A stretch of DNA of 64,000 nt from Euborellia annulipes. Taxonomy: Eukaryota; Arthropoda; Insecta; Dermaptera; Anisolabididae. Made by a program: the position numbers and the translations under genes. The stretch spans positions 1 to 64,000 of the forward strand of contig JAKCPI010015365.1 in the NCBI GenBank assembly GCA_023213315.1, read 5' to 3'. Every line of letters starts with the position of its first letter. Position 1 is the first letter of the stretch. Below the pieces are notes generated by a model, which was not told the DNA's origin, made no database searches, and saw only the letters and a program-made list of their open reading frames with translations. Below, piece by piece: positions 1 to 11,810 of the stretch.

Positions 1-217
1 GGCGCTACTCACAAAGGAGCGCCAAATGGTCCGAAAAACAAAAATAATTGCTGGATAATTTTGTCTCAAATTTGTAAAGCCTAGCTTGGCCTATGACTTT
101 ATTTATTTATTAATTTGTGAGTATATTTTCATACACCATTATATGGTTTTCGAATGGGGAGGGGGGCACTTAAAAAGGTATTGTGCCCCAGCTCGCTACG
201 CCACTGTTATTATATAT

Positions 218-348
218 ATATATTTGGGCTCCCGGGTATTCTTATTTAAGCAATTTGGTATGCAAATGGCTTAAATAAACTGCCTGAGATCCGATCCCGG
301 GACCCTTGGTAGTGAAAGACCAGCGCGCTACAACAAGCCCGCGGGCGT
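218..348 (-). mobile_element. tRNA-derived SINE, partial copy (S1)
   Basis: Reverse-strand copy of the SINE family seen at 60223, recognised by the GGCTTAAATAA block and the degenerate tRNA-like head ending in GCCCGCGGGC. Truncated and diverged. Confidence 0.6.
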
Positions 349-668
349 AAGCTACCTTAAATATAAAATTTCATCCCCGTAGCTTCAAATCCTTTCCTAG
401 AAGTTTAAATTAAACACATTCAGACCAATTTGCGGTAGTCGGTATCTGACCGAATCGTTGCCTTCAAGTGTCTCAATACAGGACCGGATCTAGGGGGGGG
501 TGCGGAAAAAGCGTAGCCCCGGGCGGCAGATATACAGGGGCGGCAAAAATTTAGCGTCTCTGAAAAAAAAAGGTAAAATATTTTTTCGGACGGAAAATTT
601 GGTTCAGCTAAAAAAAAAAACTCTTGCTTTTGAAGTGATGCAACATTTGTTTTAATCCAACTCTAAGA

Positions 669-914
669 CAGTGGCGTATCTAGAAATATATTTGAGGGGG
701 GGTGATGAATATACCAGGGATTTGGAGGGTATGGAATACCCCCGACGGAAAGGGAAGTCCGGAGTCCTCCCCCTGGAAAATTTTTTAAATTTTATGTTTC
801 TAGAAGCATTTTTTAGACCACCTAAACAATCCTGAAATATTTGAGTTGTGCTAAAACTCTAGAGATTTTTTCTTTCACTTATAGGATTTGGGAGGTGGGG
901 GGCTGCAGCCCCTG
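669..914. mobile_element. hAT-type MITE, 246 bp
   Basis: Begins CAGTGGCGTATCTAG and ends GCAGCCCCTG. It is flanked by a perfect 8-bp duplication CTCTAAGA (661-668 and 915-922). Both the CAGNGGCG end and the 8-bp duplication are hAT hallmarks. No coding capacity. Confidence 0.88.
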
Positions 915-1398
915 CTCTAAGATTGAAGATCCCTTAGTGAGCAAAATTCCCTCATTTTCTTGAAAAGAACAAAATATCTTAAGATTTTTAGAGTGGTATT
1001 AGTTTTGTGGCTTACATCCATCTTTCACATCACGTGATCGATGTTTCCGATGGAAGTCCTTAGCTATTTTTTTCTCAAAAAGTAAAACATTTTGAAACTG
1101 ACAGCTACATTTTGAATATTGAATTTACGATTTTCATCGTTAGGGCTGAAATGTGTCAACAAAACTCCTCAAAAAATCGAATGGTGCAATTGTGTAAAAG
1201 ATTTCTTGCCATTAAATAAGGACCAAAGGATAGATTCGACATTTTGAGGAGTTTTATTGATACACTTTAATGTTGTCTATCTGACCAAAACGTCAGCTTG
1301 AAGTGCCTAATAAACGAAATAAATCTAGCAGTAATTGCTCTTTTCTTCATTCCTTACTACAAGATTGGATGCTGTCATTTTTTTGAAAAGTAAAACAA

Positions 1399-2077
1399 CA
1401 CTGCATAAGAGATTTTGTTGATTTTACATTTGTTTAGGAAACAAATTTTATAAACAAAAACATACAATCATGGTCGTCCAGGGGGGGGGCAGATCATGGT
1501 CGTCCAGATTGTGACATAGCTATTTTTTATATAGAGGGGTAAAGCCTTCGAATTAAATGCCTAAAAACCCTCGAGTCCTAACAAAAAGAATCATTCACCG
1601 TCGCCAACCACCAATTTTGTTTCGTTTCATCACTTTATAAACATTTAATTTTTTTTTGTGTTGCTTCTGGAGGGGGGGGGGCAGCTGCCCCCTGCCCCTC
1701 GCTGGGTACGCCCATGCATACAATACTAAATTTAGTAAGTCGTTGCAAAAATCATTTACAAATGTATTGTAATTTTCGAAAGCCGTTTGAAAATTAGAGT
1801 TCAATTGTGTGGTAATTTTAGAATTCCCAAACTGCTTTCGAAAAAAATACAATTTTTAACGAAAATTACTATATAATGTATGTAAAATTACAATACACGC
1901 TCTATTTTCGAAAAAAATTGTAATTTTAAAATGTTTTTTTTTTGTTGTTGTAAATATTTGAACGCATATATTTGTAAATTTAGTAGATAAATGCATAGTA
2001 GTTATCATTCACAAGGGAAATTTGTAAATTTAATATTCCAAAACACACTAAAATTGAAATTTTTTTTTTTACAGTGT
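1399..2077 (-). mobile_element. M1: M-family MITE interrupted by a hAT
   Basis: M family ends are ACACTGTAAAA and TTTTACAGTGT; this copy has a degenerate CACTGCATAAGAG end and a clear TTTTACAGTG end near 2076. It is split by the hAT at 1469-1716. Confidence 0.7.
1469..1716. mobile_element. hAT-type MITE nested in M1, 248 bp
   Basis: Begins CATGGTCGTCC and ends GGTACGCCCATG, with an exact 8-bp duplication CATACAAT at 1461-1468 and 1717-1724. Contains a poly-G tract. Confidence 0.85.
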
Positions 2078-2085
2078 ACCGTAAT

Positions 2086-3060
2086 TCCATATCCTGGATC
2101 GGATCTTGGGATTTTAAATCCTATTTTTAGATCCGATCCTTTTATCAAATTATATATTATATTATATCAAATTATTGCTTTCGTTTTTACTTTGCAGTTT
2201 GTTTTTTTTTAACTATTTTTTCCTTTGATCTTTCAGCCTGACTGAAATCATAATTTTGATTCACCATTAATAATAAAATCATAGGGAAGGTTTTAATCAA
2301 AATACAAACGAATAAAAACGACGATGTTCCCCTTCCCTTCCATTCTATTGTCTTTGATTGTTAATAAACGGTTCTTTTTCTCTTTCTTATAGAGTTTAGA
2401 GAAAATTCGAACAAAGACAAAGAATAAAAAAAAAAAAAAACGCCTCATTTTAAGGACTATTAATTTTAACTTGTTTTAAGCCGAGAGTGGATTACGAGGA
2501 GCGCACTGTCTTCGTTACAAGCCCTTTGGAATTTATGAAAGCAGATAACGATCCTCTAAAATAAAGATTCCTCGGTTTTTAAACCACCATAATAAAAAGG
2601 ATAAGGAAGAAGTTCTTCTTTCCCTTTGGCTTTTTTCTTCTTAAATGGTATGAGGATTCAGCAAATATTTCATTTTGTTTTATTTGTTTTTGCAAGTTTT
2701 TATGCTAATAAAAGGTGATTTAATTGAGATTTTTGTGTCTAAAACGATTTTGATAATCATCCCATATGTTATGCATTATATTGATTTAGGATATAACAAT
2801 AGACTTCGCGTCATCTAATTGTTTTTTTGGGGTATGGCACTCAAAATTTAACGTCATTCTTTATATCCAATCTGAATTTTCTGCATGTTGCTTATAAATA
2901 TATAAATAAATTTATTAACGGCCTGCTTTGGGGCACCATTCCTCGGTGGCCAGGATCAAACAAACACAATACAAATATAAAATTAACAACAAACAAAATA
3001 AAGTAGAAATGTAAAATTTTCTTATTGAACTAAAAAAAAAAATGTCAAAGAATAGCCGTA
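2086..3060. other. AT-rich stretch, nothing recognised
   Basis: Homopolymer-rich DNA with no gene, no clear repeat end and no hairpin that I could support. Confidence 0.5.
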
Positions 3061-3111
3061 ATCTACTTCAGCAAAATAATTTATTATTATACCAGAGGCT
3101 GGTGTTAGACA

Positions 3112-3144
3112 GACGTTTTGGTCCCTTCTCTAGGCCATCTTCAA
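3112..3144 (-). ncRNA. Degenerate hammerhead-ribozyme-like segment
   Basis: The minus strand reads TTGAAGA, then GGCC...GGACC, then CAAAACGTC. It follows the hammerhead pattern of other copies (CTGAAGA...GAAACGTC) with two core changes, so it is probably inactive. Confidence 0.35.
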
Positions 3145-3662
3145 AGCCGATGGGTGAGAATAAAATAAATTTGGCTGCTATTTGACTCAAGCTCAACTAT
3201 ACTTCCAGCCAAAAAGACACAGCACAATTATTGTTCTTTCTTCACTACAATAATTTACTTAATTTAGGCCACGGATCACTTTTACACTTCAATTTTACCC
3301 CGGTAGGGGGCGAGAGAGGCTTTTTCGAAAAAATTATCACTACACAACTCCCGGCTGCTCATAGATTACAAGTCCGTCGAGTTGATTTTTTTGATAATAA
3401 TGATGAGACTCCTTCGCGGACCACCATTTGGGTACCCAGTTTTATATATTCAATAATAGGATTCGCTGGAGGATTCTTTATTGACATTCTACTGAATGAT
3501 GGTCATTTAATAAATAATTAAATAGCCCTAGTTGTGATGGGAAGATGGAGTTGGAAGCCAAAGTATGCAAAATTTGCATAAGATGCTTCTGTCTAAATTT
3601 ATTAGGCCATCTCCATTTATTGGAATTTGAACAAATATCATACAAATATTAAGAAATTTCAA

Positions 3663-3910
3663 TTGCTCAGGGGCCCACCTCTTGTGGGTACGTGGATGGC
3701 GACCACGAGCTGCCCGAGCTGGGACAGGCAGTCCTTCAGTTCTTTAAATGTCTGTCTCTTCCTTCCTCTTTTCAACAGGCGTCAGACCGTGCGACGGGCC
3801 GGCCTGTCCTATTTCTTCCGGTCGTAAAAACGTATGATAGGGTTGGGAGGAAAGAGTGAGGTCCGCCGACCCCGCATCGAAGGACAAGGCGAGGAGAGAA
3901 GAAGAAGAAG
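3663..3910 (+). mobile_element. GC-richer retroposon with 15-bp duplication
   Basis: A 248-bp insert ending in (GAA)n, flanked by a perfect 15-bp duplication ATTAAGAAATTTCAA at 3648-3662 and 3911-3925. Duplication length and A-rich tail indicate LINE-type insertion. It is either a truncated LINE 3' end or a SINE; no domain is recognised. Confidence 0.75.
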
Positions 3911-3929
3911 ATTAAGAAATTTCAAGTCC

Positions 3930-4740
3930 AAGAATAAAAGATGAATGCTCTTATTTTTTTTTTTTTGAACCCAATCCATCTTTCTGTCAAAATGTGAAAT
4001 TTATTTAAATTTACACCTTCTAGGTGTCTTAAAATTTAACAATTTGGTTAGATAGGTTTTGTGGCACACAAAGGCTAGTTACGCCGCTGATGAAATACAA
4101 AAGTCTATATGCAAAAGAAAACCTGACCAATCCTATAAATCAAAATTTAGAAATTTTAATCAAACCCAATCTAATTACTCTTTAAAATAAAATAATGTTA
4201 AAGTTGGTATTATTCTTTAAAAAAAAATTGCAGGTAATTTATGAAAGGAATTTTTAGTATTTTTTCTAAATCCCTTTCTAATATCAGATATACAACAAAA
4301 TTGGTTACCTAAACAGAGCGTTAAAATTTTATAGCCCCCTCCTCGTTCTTTTCATACATATTATAACCCAAGACACTTTATGATGAGAATTTAAATGTCA
4401 TAAAACATCGACCTCTCCCAAAGGGAAAATTATATTTAGGTGCATTTAAAACGTAAAAGGGAAAAGGGGATAAACTCAAACAAACACAGAGCTGCTAAAT
4501 GAGTGCATCTCGACGAGTTTGTTAAGTACTTAGTAAGCCAACTAGTTCCCTCTCTCTTTAAAACAAACCAACTTTTTAGTACACTCATTTAAAAAAACAA
4601 AAAAATGAAATGTACTCCGTGGATATTTACTCATTTTGTTTTCAAAGAGTTGTTTGGAAATAAACAAACTCATTAATATTTGAAGAATTATTTGTTTAAT
4701 TGGTGATAATAATTAGTTATTATGTAAATAATCTCTTTTA
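3930..4740. other. AT-rich stretch with a hAT end fragment
   Basis: Only a lone hAT-like right end (GGCTAGTTACGCCGCTG, about 4073-4089) is recognisable. No gene. Confidence 0.45.
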
Positions 4741-4753
4741 CTTAAGCTACCCT

Positions 4754-5155
4754 ATAAAAAAAAAAAATAATTGTGTTTTGGAATAGTAAATTTACAAATT
4801 TCTCTTGTAAATGATAACTACTATGCATTTATCTACTAAATTTACAAATTTTTGCGTTCAAATATTTACAACAAAAAACATTTTAAAATTACAATTTTCT
4901 TTGGAAAATAGAATATGTATTGTAATTTAACTTACATTGTATAGTAATTTTCGTTAAAAATTGTATTTTTTTCGGAAGCAGTTTGGGAATTCTAAAATTA
5001 CCACATAATTGCACTCTAATTTTCAAACGGCTTTCTAAAATTACAATACAGTTGTAAATGGTTTTTGCAAAGACTCAAAGTTAGTATGTTTTTGTTTATG
5101 TAATTTGCTTCCTTCTACACAATTGTAAAAATCAACAAAAATTTTTTACAGTGTA
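4754..5155 (+). mobile_element. M2: M-family MITE
   Basis: Aligns by eye over its length with M3 and M7 and ends TTTTTTACAGTGTAA. The 5' end is degenerate. Confidence 0.75.
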
Positions 5156-5160
5156 AGCTT

Positions 5161-5763
5161 TCCTCGGTGAATCAGATCGTCCAACGATTAAACTTGAGGA
5201 CTATTTCTTTGTATTTCCTATGAGCTGTTTTGCTCCGAGCTACTTGCGCTAGAATCGTTAACGATAATCGTTGACAGTCCAGTAAAAAGTGAATATACTA
5301 ATCGTTAGTCGTCAACGATTATTTGATTAATTTCAGCACAAAATAAATCTGCTCAACAAAAAGACGGAAAAATTCTGAAAACTTTTTGCCGTCTTCACGA
5401 AGATGGGAAATGATCAATTGTTGGTACAGACCCTTTATTTCTTAGTTCAAAGATACGAATGTTTGAACAAAGAAATGAAGATCGTACGTGTTTTTTTTGC
5501 TCTTTTTATCCCATAAGTATGGAGAGTATTTCGTCATCTTCCATGACCTCAAAAAGGCATTTCAGTAATCATATTTTACGTCTACTCAACTGTCTTTTTT
5601 TCAAACTCAAAAACACAAATTTGCTTTATTATAGAACAATATGACTGCGAATGAAGACTAGTGAAAAATAAACAAATCGTACTCGTTCTGAGCAAAATGT
5701 TATTAACGTTTAAACGTTCGACGATTATCGTTGAACAATAATCGTGAGAGTTGCACCGAGGAA
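5161..5763. mobile_element. Element X: short-TIR element with ACGATT motifs
   Basis: Ends TCCTCGGTG and CACCGAGGA form a short terminal inverted repeat. Subterminal regions on both sides repeat AACGATTATCGTT-like blocks in both orientations. The body has no coding domain. A partial AGCTT match on both flanks is too weak to call a duplication. Confidence 0.5.
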
Positions 5764-6190
5764 AACGTAGCTTTTAGTAATGATTTACTCTTCTGGAAAG
5801 TTTTAATACTTAATTGCCTTTTTCGTTTATCAAATAAACTTTTCGTGTTATTTTTCATTCTTTCAAGTGTTGTAAATTAAGACAAAAAAAAAACACAACC
5901 CTTCCGAGTGTAATTATCAAAAAAATGTTTATTAAAATTTTTTCAAGAAAAAAAAAAAAGGAAATTAAGGAAATTAGATTAATTCGACGAGCAAAGTTCT
6001 TTAATATCATCTTTAAAACGAGTTTAAAAAAAAAATTTTATTGAATTAGAAAAACAAAAAAAAAAGCATGCAATAATAGAAGCAAGAATTAAAGAAAAAT
6101 TTTAGTCTCTCGGGATTCATTAAACGGATTGTGAAAGGGAGTTTGGTAATTAATAAACAAAGAAATTTATATTCGTTTATAAGATAAGGA

Positions 6191-6260
6191 CAGCGGCGTA
6201 ACTAGCCTTTGAGGGGCGGGGGTGAGCGGCCCCCTTCGCCCCCACATGGATACGCTACTG
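6191..6260. mobile_element. 70-bp hAT micro-element
   Basis: Begins CAGCGGCGTAACTAG and ends ATGGATACGCTACTG, flanked by an exact 8-bp duplication GATAAGGA (6183-6190 and 6261-6268). It is essentially two ends with a G/C-run spacer. Confidence 0.88.
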
Positions 6261-6315
6261 GATAAGGATCCGTCCACATCCTTCACTGAACAGAAATTGT
6301 TTTAGGTTTAAAATG

Positions 6316-6922
6316 TTAAGGGGGCTCGGGAGCGAAGTGGTTACGCATGTTGCTCCCGATAAGATGGCGTAGTGTGTCATAAAAAGTATGCCCGAAAAAT
6401 CAAGTAATTCAAAAATTTGCCAAGAGATGTCAGAATGGTAGCTAATAATATTCATTTGGTTGATTTTCATTGATCTTTTAACAATAAATACTTTATAAAT
6501 GTTATTATATATTATGTATCTTTTATAAAAGCATAAAAATATATAAATATAGGCCAGATATAGGCTAATACTATATCGGCTGTTAGACTAGCCTGCCATC
6601 TATTGCAAGAATGCTGAACTAATTTGACAGTTGATTTTTAAATAAATCATCTAAGCTTATTTTAAAAATTTCTTAATTAATATGTGATTAATAATAACAA
6701 TAAATTCATTTTTAAATTAAAAAAAAATTAAAGATTATTGGGACAGATTGTTTTTTTGTATTTGCTTGATAACAAAAAAATTAATTACGATAATTTTTTA
6801 ATAAGTCATTAAAAAAATTATAGCTCGATGTCCCAATAATCTCTTATGAATTTAATTCATTAAAAAAAAACCGCATTGAAAAATTCCTTATAATAGTCTA
6901 GTTTTTTTTAAAGTACGTTTAG
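6316..6922 (+). mobile_element. T1: TTAA-flanked MITE, 3' end lost
   Basis: Starts TTAAGGGGGCTCGGGAGCGA. The right half carries the family's internal inverted pair ATTATTGGGACA...TGTCCCAATAAT. The last bases (GTCGCTCCTGAACCCCCTTAA in intact copies) are missing. Confidence 0.8.
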
Positions 6923-7366
6923 GCCGAAAATTCAGCGTGTTAGAGGAGTTTCGGTTAAAAAAAAAATCATTGAAACTTATAACCTAGTGTTTGTAATTTC
7001 TCATATATTTTAATTGCATCTTTAGTAAAAAGGCATTTTCTTTTTTTAATGATGTTGAATAAAAAATAATTCAAATGTTCAGTTTTTATCTACACTTTGA
7101 TAAAAGCAACCAAATCAGCGTTGTCTGCATACCCTAAAGGGGCTCTTTATCTTTCTTTAAGAAGAGAGAAAGAAAAGTGAACTCTATTTTTGCAAGAGAT
7201 TTAAACCCACGACAAGAAAACAGCCAGAGTTCAAATTTATTTTTCCATTTGACACGATTTCACATCAAAATGATAAGATATTGCTTTGAAATTATAAGAA
7301 ATCCTATCATTTTTTTTTTTTAATGAAACAGATTTTCATAGCGATTTCGTAATATATAACCCTTCT

Positions 7367-8027
7367 TACTTTCTCTTACCTCTATATATATGTTAATATA
7401 TATAGAGAGAGAAAGTATTGGATTCATGTCAAAAATTCGATGTCGAGATTTTGATGGATCTTCACGTTTTGAGGTCCCCTGAATCCAAAAAAGTGGTTTT
7501 CGAGACATCGTCTCTCTGTCTGTCGTGTCTGTAAACAAAATATCTCAAGAACGGAAAGAGCTAGGAGGTTGAAATTATTATATTTAAGTTAGGCACCCCC
7601 ATGGGACGTGACACGAAGCTTTTAAACAAAATCGACCAAAGAGTACTAGTACTTTACTGATTCACTTTTTCAGTTTTTTTCGATTTTCTCAAAATTTGCT
7701 CCAACAATTTTTTTTTAAATTAAAAAATCAATTATTTTTTAGATGCTCTTTAAAATGTATATTCTCATTTTGTGATTGAAATCTTCTGAAGACCACTTTA
7801 CTCTTGTACTCCATAGAAAAGATAGGAGAAATGGTTGCCATGGTAACAAAATATAATCATTTTCCCATACTTATAAATTTTATATTTTGAAATTCGAATG
7901 TACCGTACTGTCGGAAACTAAATATATGTCGACACGAAAAATCTGGTGTGAAAAGCACAGAACACAACTTTCGATTACCGAAGGTAAGAGAAAGTTGTGT
8001 GCTGTGCGCCAGTCACACCAGATTTTT
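7367..8027 (+). mobile_element. H1: hairpin-ended element
   Basis: The left end is an AT-rich hairpin with stem ACTTTCTC/GAGAAAGT; the right end is an 85-nt imperfect hairpin with outer stem TCTGGTGTGAC/GTCACACCAGA. The body contains the invariant block ATTCGATGTCGAGATTTTG and a variable TCTG/TG microsatellite. Non-coding; open frames in it recur only because the family recurs. No target duplication is visible. Confidence 0.8.
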
Positions 8028-8720
8028 CTGTAAAGATTGCGTTTGAAATATGAAGATAGCGAGGTTTTAGTAAATTTTATTTTCTAATAATGTTTTCATT
8101 TGTTTCAGGTAAGCTGAATCTCTCTTTGCGTTTGGTGAGTTTTATAAATATGTAAGCAAAAAGGAACCAACAACGAGATCTTTGAGATTAAGCAACTCCA
8201 ACCTCGAGAATTTTAGGGAAAATTGATTTCAATGAATTCCAAAATTTTTTGTAGGTTTATATGAAAAATGTTCAGTTTCAAAGAGCAGCGGCTATTTTAA
8301 AAGCACTGAGTACTTGCAATAGGTCTACATTTTCCAGTACAATACTGAGTGTTTCAATCACCTTTGAAAAGTGCTGGTATACCAGTATACAGGATACATG
8401 ATGTAAAAAAGTTAAAGAAAAATACTCTCTCCGAAATAAAAAATAGTCTCTCCGAATAGCGAGACTTAAAAAAATTCATAAAATTCTCTCACCTTATACA
8501 AATTAATAATAATAACTACTCGGGGGGGGGTTTCGTCGTTGAATCAACTTAAAGGGCGTACAGGGGGATTAGATTTGATTTTTCATGAGGAAAGTAGAAT
8601 TCAAATGGATCTTTAAAAAAATCTATGAAACTCACCAAATGTGAACCGATTATTTGTTCCGAACTCTACATAACGTCCACTATAAGGGTGCAGAATTGCA
8701 TTACGAAATTACCGGAAGTT

Positions 8721-9000
8721 TGAAAGGTTATATTTGCCGAGATTAGCAGGATTTTCTTAATTTGAAATGTTTAAAACAATAAAATGATTGTCTTCTGCTG
8801 AAATATAAATTCCATTGATTTATTTATTTAATTTACAGAAACTAGTTTCGAGAACATTTGTCCTCTTCATCAGTCTGATATAATATACAATATTTTACAT
8901 GAAAATTACATGACGAAATTATCTATATCTGTAAATTAAATCAATGGAATTTATATTTCAGCAGAAGACTATCATTTTATTGTTTTAAACATTTCAAATC
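8721..9000 (-). mobile_element. Hammerhead foldback element, 280 bp
   Basis: Flanked by an exact 10-bp duplication ACCGGAAGTT (8711-8720 and 9001-9010). Arms at about 8760-8838 and 8929-9000 are near-perfect inverted copies. Between them, on the minus strand, lies a hammerhead core. A tail of about 40 nt follows the second arm on the ribozyme's 3' side. No coding capacity. Resembles Penelope-like or retrozyme elements. Confidence 0.75.
8838..8877 (-). ncRNA. Hammerhead ribozyme (type I-like)
   Basis: The minus strand reads CAGA-CTGATGA-A-GAGGAC-AAAT-GTTCTC-GAAA-CTAGTT-TCTG. All core bases (CUGAUGA, GAAA) are present. Stem II has six pairs with an AAAU loop, and CAGA/UCUG can form stem I. Stem III (ACUAGU) is self-complementary, so a dimer would suit it, as described for Penelope hammerheads. 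Confidence 0.75.
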
Positions 9001-9009
9001 ACCGGAAGT

Positions 9010-9600
9010 TAGTCAAAAAGAGGGTGACAGACGGACTCTTCGCAATTATATACCTGGTATATAGATGTCGAACTCTCTAAGCACCTCTTCCCTCCCCCAC
9101 CTCCTGCTCCATCGCATTCCTGTTTTATTAGTTTTTAATTTTAAGACAGATTTTATCGGTGTTTTTAAAAATACCATTGACGCAAGTACAAGACGGATCT
9201 CAACTTGTCAATTGCATCCTCTTTGAAAGCCAAACTTAGTTGAAGGTCCCATCCCCCCCCCCCATCTCACCCTTGCCCAATTTCACTATTGACAGAGAGA
9301 AACAGCCTCCAAGTTTGATCTTCTCACTTCCAAATATCAATCAATTCCAAAAAAAAAAAAAAAAATATTTACTCAAATAAAATTGAAATGGAATAACGAT
9401 TGAAATAATATCAATTTAATTTAAATTAATTTTACCGTTCGACAGAGAGATGCATTGGGTTAAAAAAACTCTTTATTTTAATTATATGAAACTCTTTATA
9501 TTTGTAGGACATTGGTACGAACACCAGGAACTGATAGATTTAGACAATAAAGGCCATAGGACGAAAAGTATAGCGAATCGGCCCCAGAAGGATATATCTG
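9010..9600. other. Stretch with no gene recognised
   Basis: AT-rich with a C-run near 9250; no domain, SINE or clear TIR seen. Confidence 0.45.
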
Positions 9601-9604
9601 GCTC

Positions 9605-10060
9605 ACAGTGGCGCAACCAGGATTTGCTCCTGGGGGGGGGGGGGGGGGGCTGATATCAAAAATTGTTCTGTGAAAATTTTTTTTTCGCGGAACCAAAGTT
9701 TTTTGCCCTGCGGAAAGACGCTAAATTTTTGCAGCCCGCGGAACAAAAATTTTTTTCCGTGTGCCTTCCACGGAACATTCCTTCTCTCGCTGAACCAAAA
9801 ATTTTTCCCGTCCGTAAAAATATTTTACCTTTTTTTTTAGAGACGCTAAATTTTTGCCGCCCGCGGAACAAAAATTTTTTTCCATGTGCCACCCGCGGAA
9901 CTAAATTTTTTTTTCACAACATTTTCTCTTTTGCGGAACCGAAAAGATATTTTTTCTTTTCTATTTGTAATATGTATTTTGATTTTTTTATCTCCTGGGG
10001 GGGGGGGTTAAATCCCCAACCCCCCCTGGTTGGGGTTAAGAAAAGGCGAGGCCATTGCAC
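9605..10060. repeat. hAT-like remnant with G-runs and TTCCGCGG repeats
   Basis: Begins CAGTGGCGCAACCAG. The interior has recurrent CGCGGAACAAAAATTTTTTT-like blocks also seen at 480-600, 20700-20900, 24500-24590 and 36180-36530. No matching 8-bp duplication was found. The open frames across it are translations of this repeat. Confidence 0.5.
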
Positions 10061-10470
10061 GCCAAGCCCCCTAAAGGCGGTGAACGCAGCTAGTAAATTT
10101 ATTAATTATATAAATCATTTTTTAAAGAAAAAAAAAATCTCTATTTTGTACATGTTCAGATTTATCATGGCGAAATTAGAATTTTTTAAATTACCTCCTC
10201 TCTCTCTATGCTGAAGAGATTCCGGGCATTAATCATATAAAAAAAGAATTGAAGAAGAAGATAAGGACCATTTCTCAAGGTCTCTTCTAACAGGTGTTCG
10301 CTAAAATTAATTACTTTTTCGCCATTTACAATGAACTTCAAACGAGAGGGAGAAAAAAGACAAAAAAAAAAGAAGATATTTTTAATATAAACCAGCAATT
10401 ATTATATTAAATAATAATGACTTTTCGGCATCCTAGGCCATTTACACTTTAAGCGACTAATTAATTTTTA

Positions 10471-10874
10471 TTAAGGTGCGCGTCTCGGGGTGCTAATTTT
10501 GGGACTTTCCAGCGGCCACAATTTTGAAGCTATCGACCTAAAATTTTTTTTAAATTAAAGCTATTTAAAATATCTACAACTTATAGAAGCCCTTTTTTTG
10601 ATTTTCGAAAAAATAATTATTTTTTTTTAGATTAATCGCATTAAATAAAAGATATTTTAAAAAAGGAGCTCTATAAGTTGTAGATAATTAAATTAGTAAT
10701 CATTGTGTTAAAAAATAATTAATTTTCTACCCTTAATTAGTTAGCTGGAATCTTTTAAATGAAATGGAATAAATCCCTTGTATTCCTATGGGAAAAACTA
10801 ACGCCATCTCTTGCCGCCTCGAGTAACTCGGTACTGAATCATGTTCTAACGGCTTTTCGAGACGCGCACCTTAA
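10471..10874. mobile_element. Second TTAA-flanked MITE family, about 404 bp
   Basis: Ends TTAAGGTGCGCGTCTCG and CGAGACGCGCACCTTAA are exact inverted copies bounded by TTAA. An internal inverted pair (CTACAACTTATAGA / TCTATAAGTTGTAG) suggests a folded core. TTAA sites are typical of piggyBac-type transposases. Confidence 0.75.
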
Positions 10875-11805
10875 ACGATATACAATGGGTCCACACCATT
10901 TGGTATTTAAATAAATATTAATCGAGAAAATATATAAATAATACACTAGGTTATTTGTTTCAATTTATTTTATTGACTTGTGTTGTTCCCTCCTGTTCTT
11001 CTTTTTGTCGTCGCTCTGTTGATCTATTGGAATTTTTGTAGGGAGACTCCTAAAATAGAAACCGGTTCGTTGATCATTAGAGACTAGATACCCGTAATTG
11101 GGTTTGGTGCGTGGCTTTCGTGCATGTTGTATTTAATGTAAATGTTTATTTTGCTAGGTCATGTGGTGTGTTTCACTCAAATAAAAAAAAAAAGAAATTA
11201 TCACCATTAAAATAACACAAAAATTAATGGGTTTTATAAATTCAGATTTATTAACAACGGTGTAATATTTTTTTTTTTTATCTGCAATGAAATTATTCCA
11301 ATTGAAAATGAAACATTAACAAGAGAGGGGAGAGGGAGATGTTTTACTTTCGTGTAAAATTCATTTATTAAAAAACCTCATAGGTAGTCCTATCTCTTTC
11401 TAATGTTAACATTTGTTTCAATTTTGTGTTTGGGCAATTAAATGGAAAGAGAGTGAAAGAGAGAGAGAGAGAGAGAGAGCAACGAGTGATATATGAATCG
11501 GTTGCCCTGTCGCTCGCTGCTTTTCCCTTTCTAAATTCCCCAAGGGAATTGGTCTCGTTCATCTTAGAACAATATTGTTCAAGTTCAAAGAACATAGCAA
11601 TGGACAGAGTGGAGTGATTAATAAAGAGATCTTCCGAGCAAGTTTTATTTTGATAAAAATTAATATTAGACTACAATCATTTTTTAATTCCCCCCACCCC
11701 TTCCCCCTGAATAAGAAATTCCTGGGGGTATTAATTACATCGCTATGACAAAGTCCAAAAAGTAATAACGCTTTAAGCCTATATACTTTTTTTAAAACTA
11801 TATTT
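10875..11805. other. AT-rich stretch with (GA)n
   Basis: Only a GA microsatellite (about 11455-11479) and homopolymers are seen. Two overlapping opposite-strand frames over it are composition artefacts. Confidence 0.45.
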
Positions 11806-11810
11806 GGACC

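Noticed and set aside
3231..3521. 96-codon frame with a hydrophobic end
   Set aside because: No family, start context or splice support; near a degenerate hammerhead but not demonstrably part of a Penelope gene.
9656..10214. Phe/Pro-rich frames on both strands
   Set aside because: They read through TTCCGCGG/AAATTTTT hAT repeats; opposite-strand openness is a composition effect.
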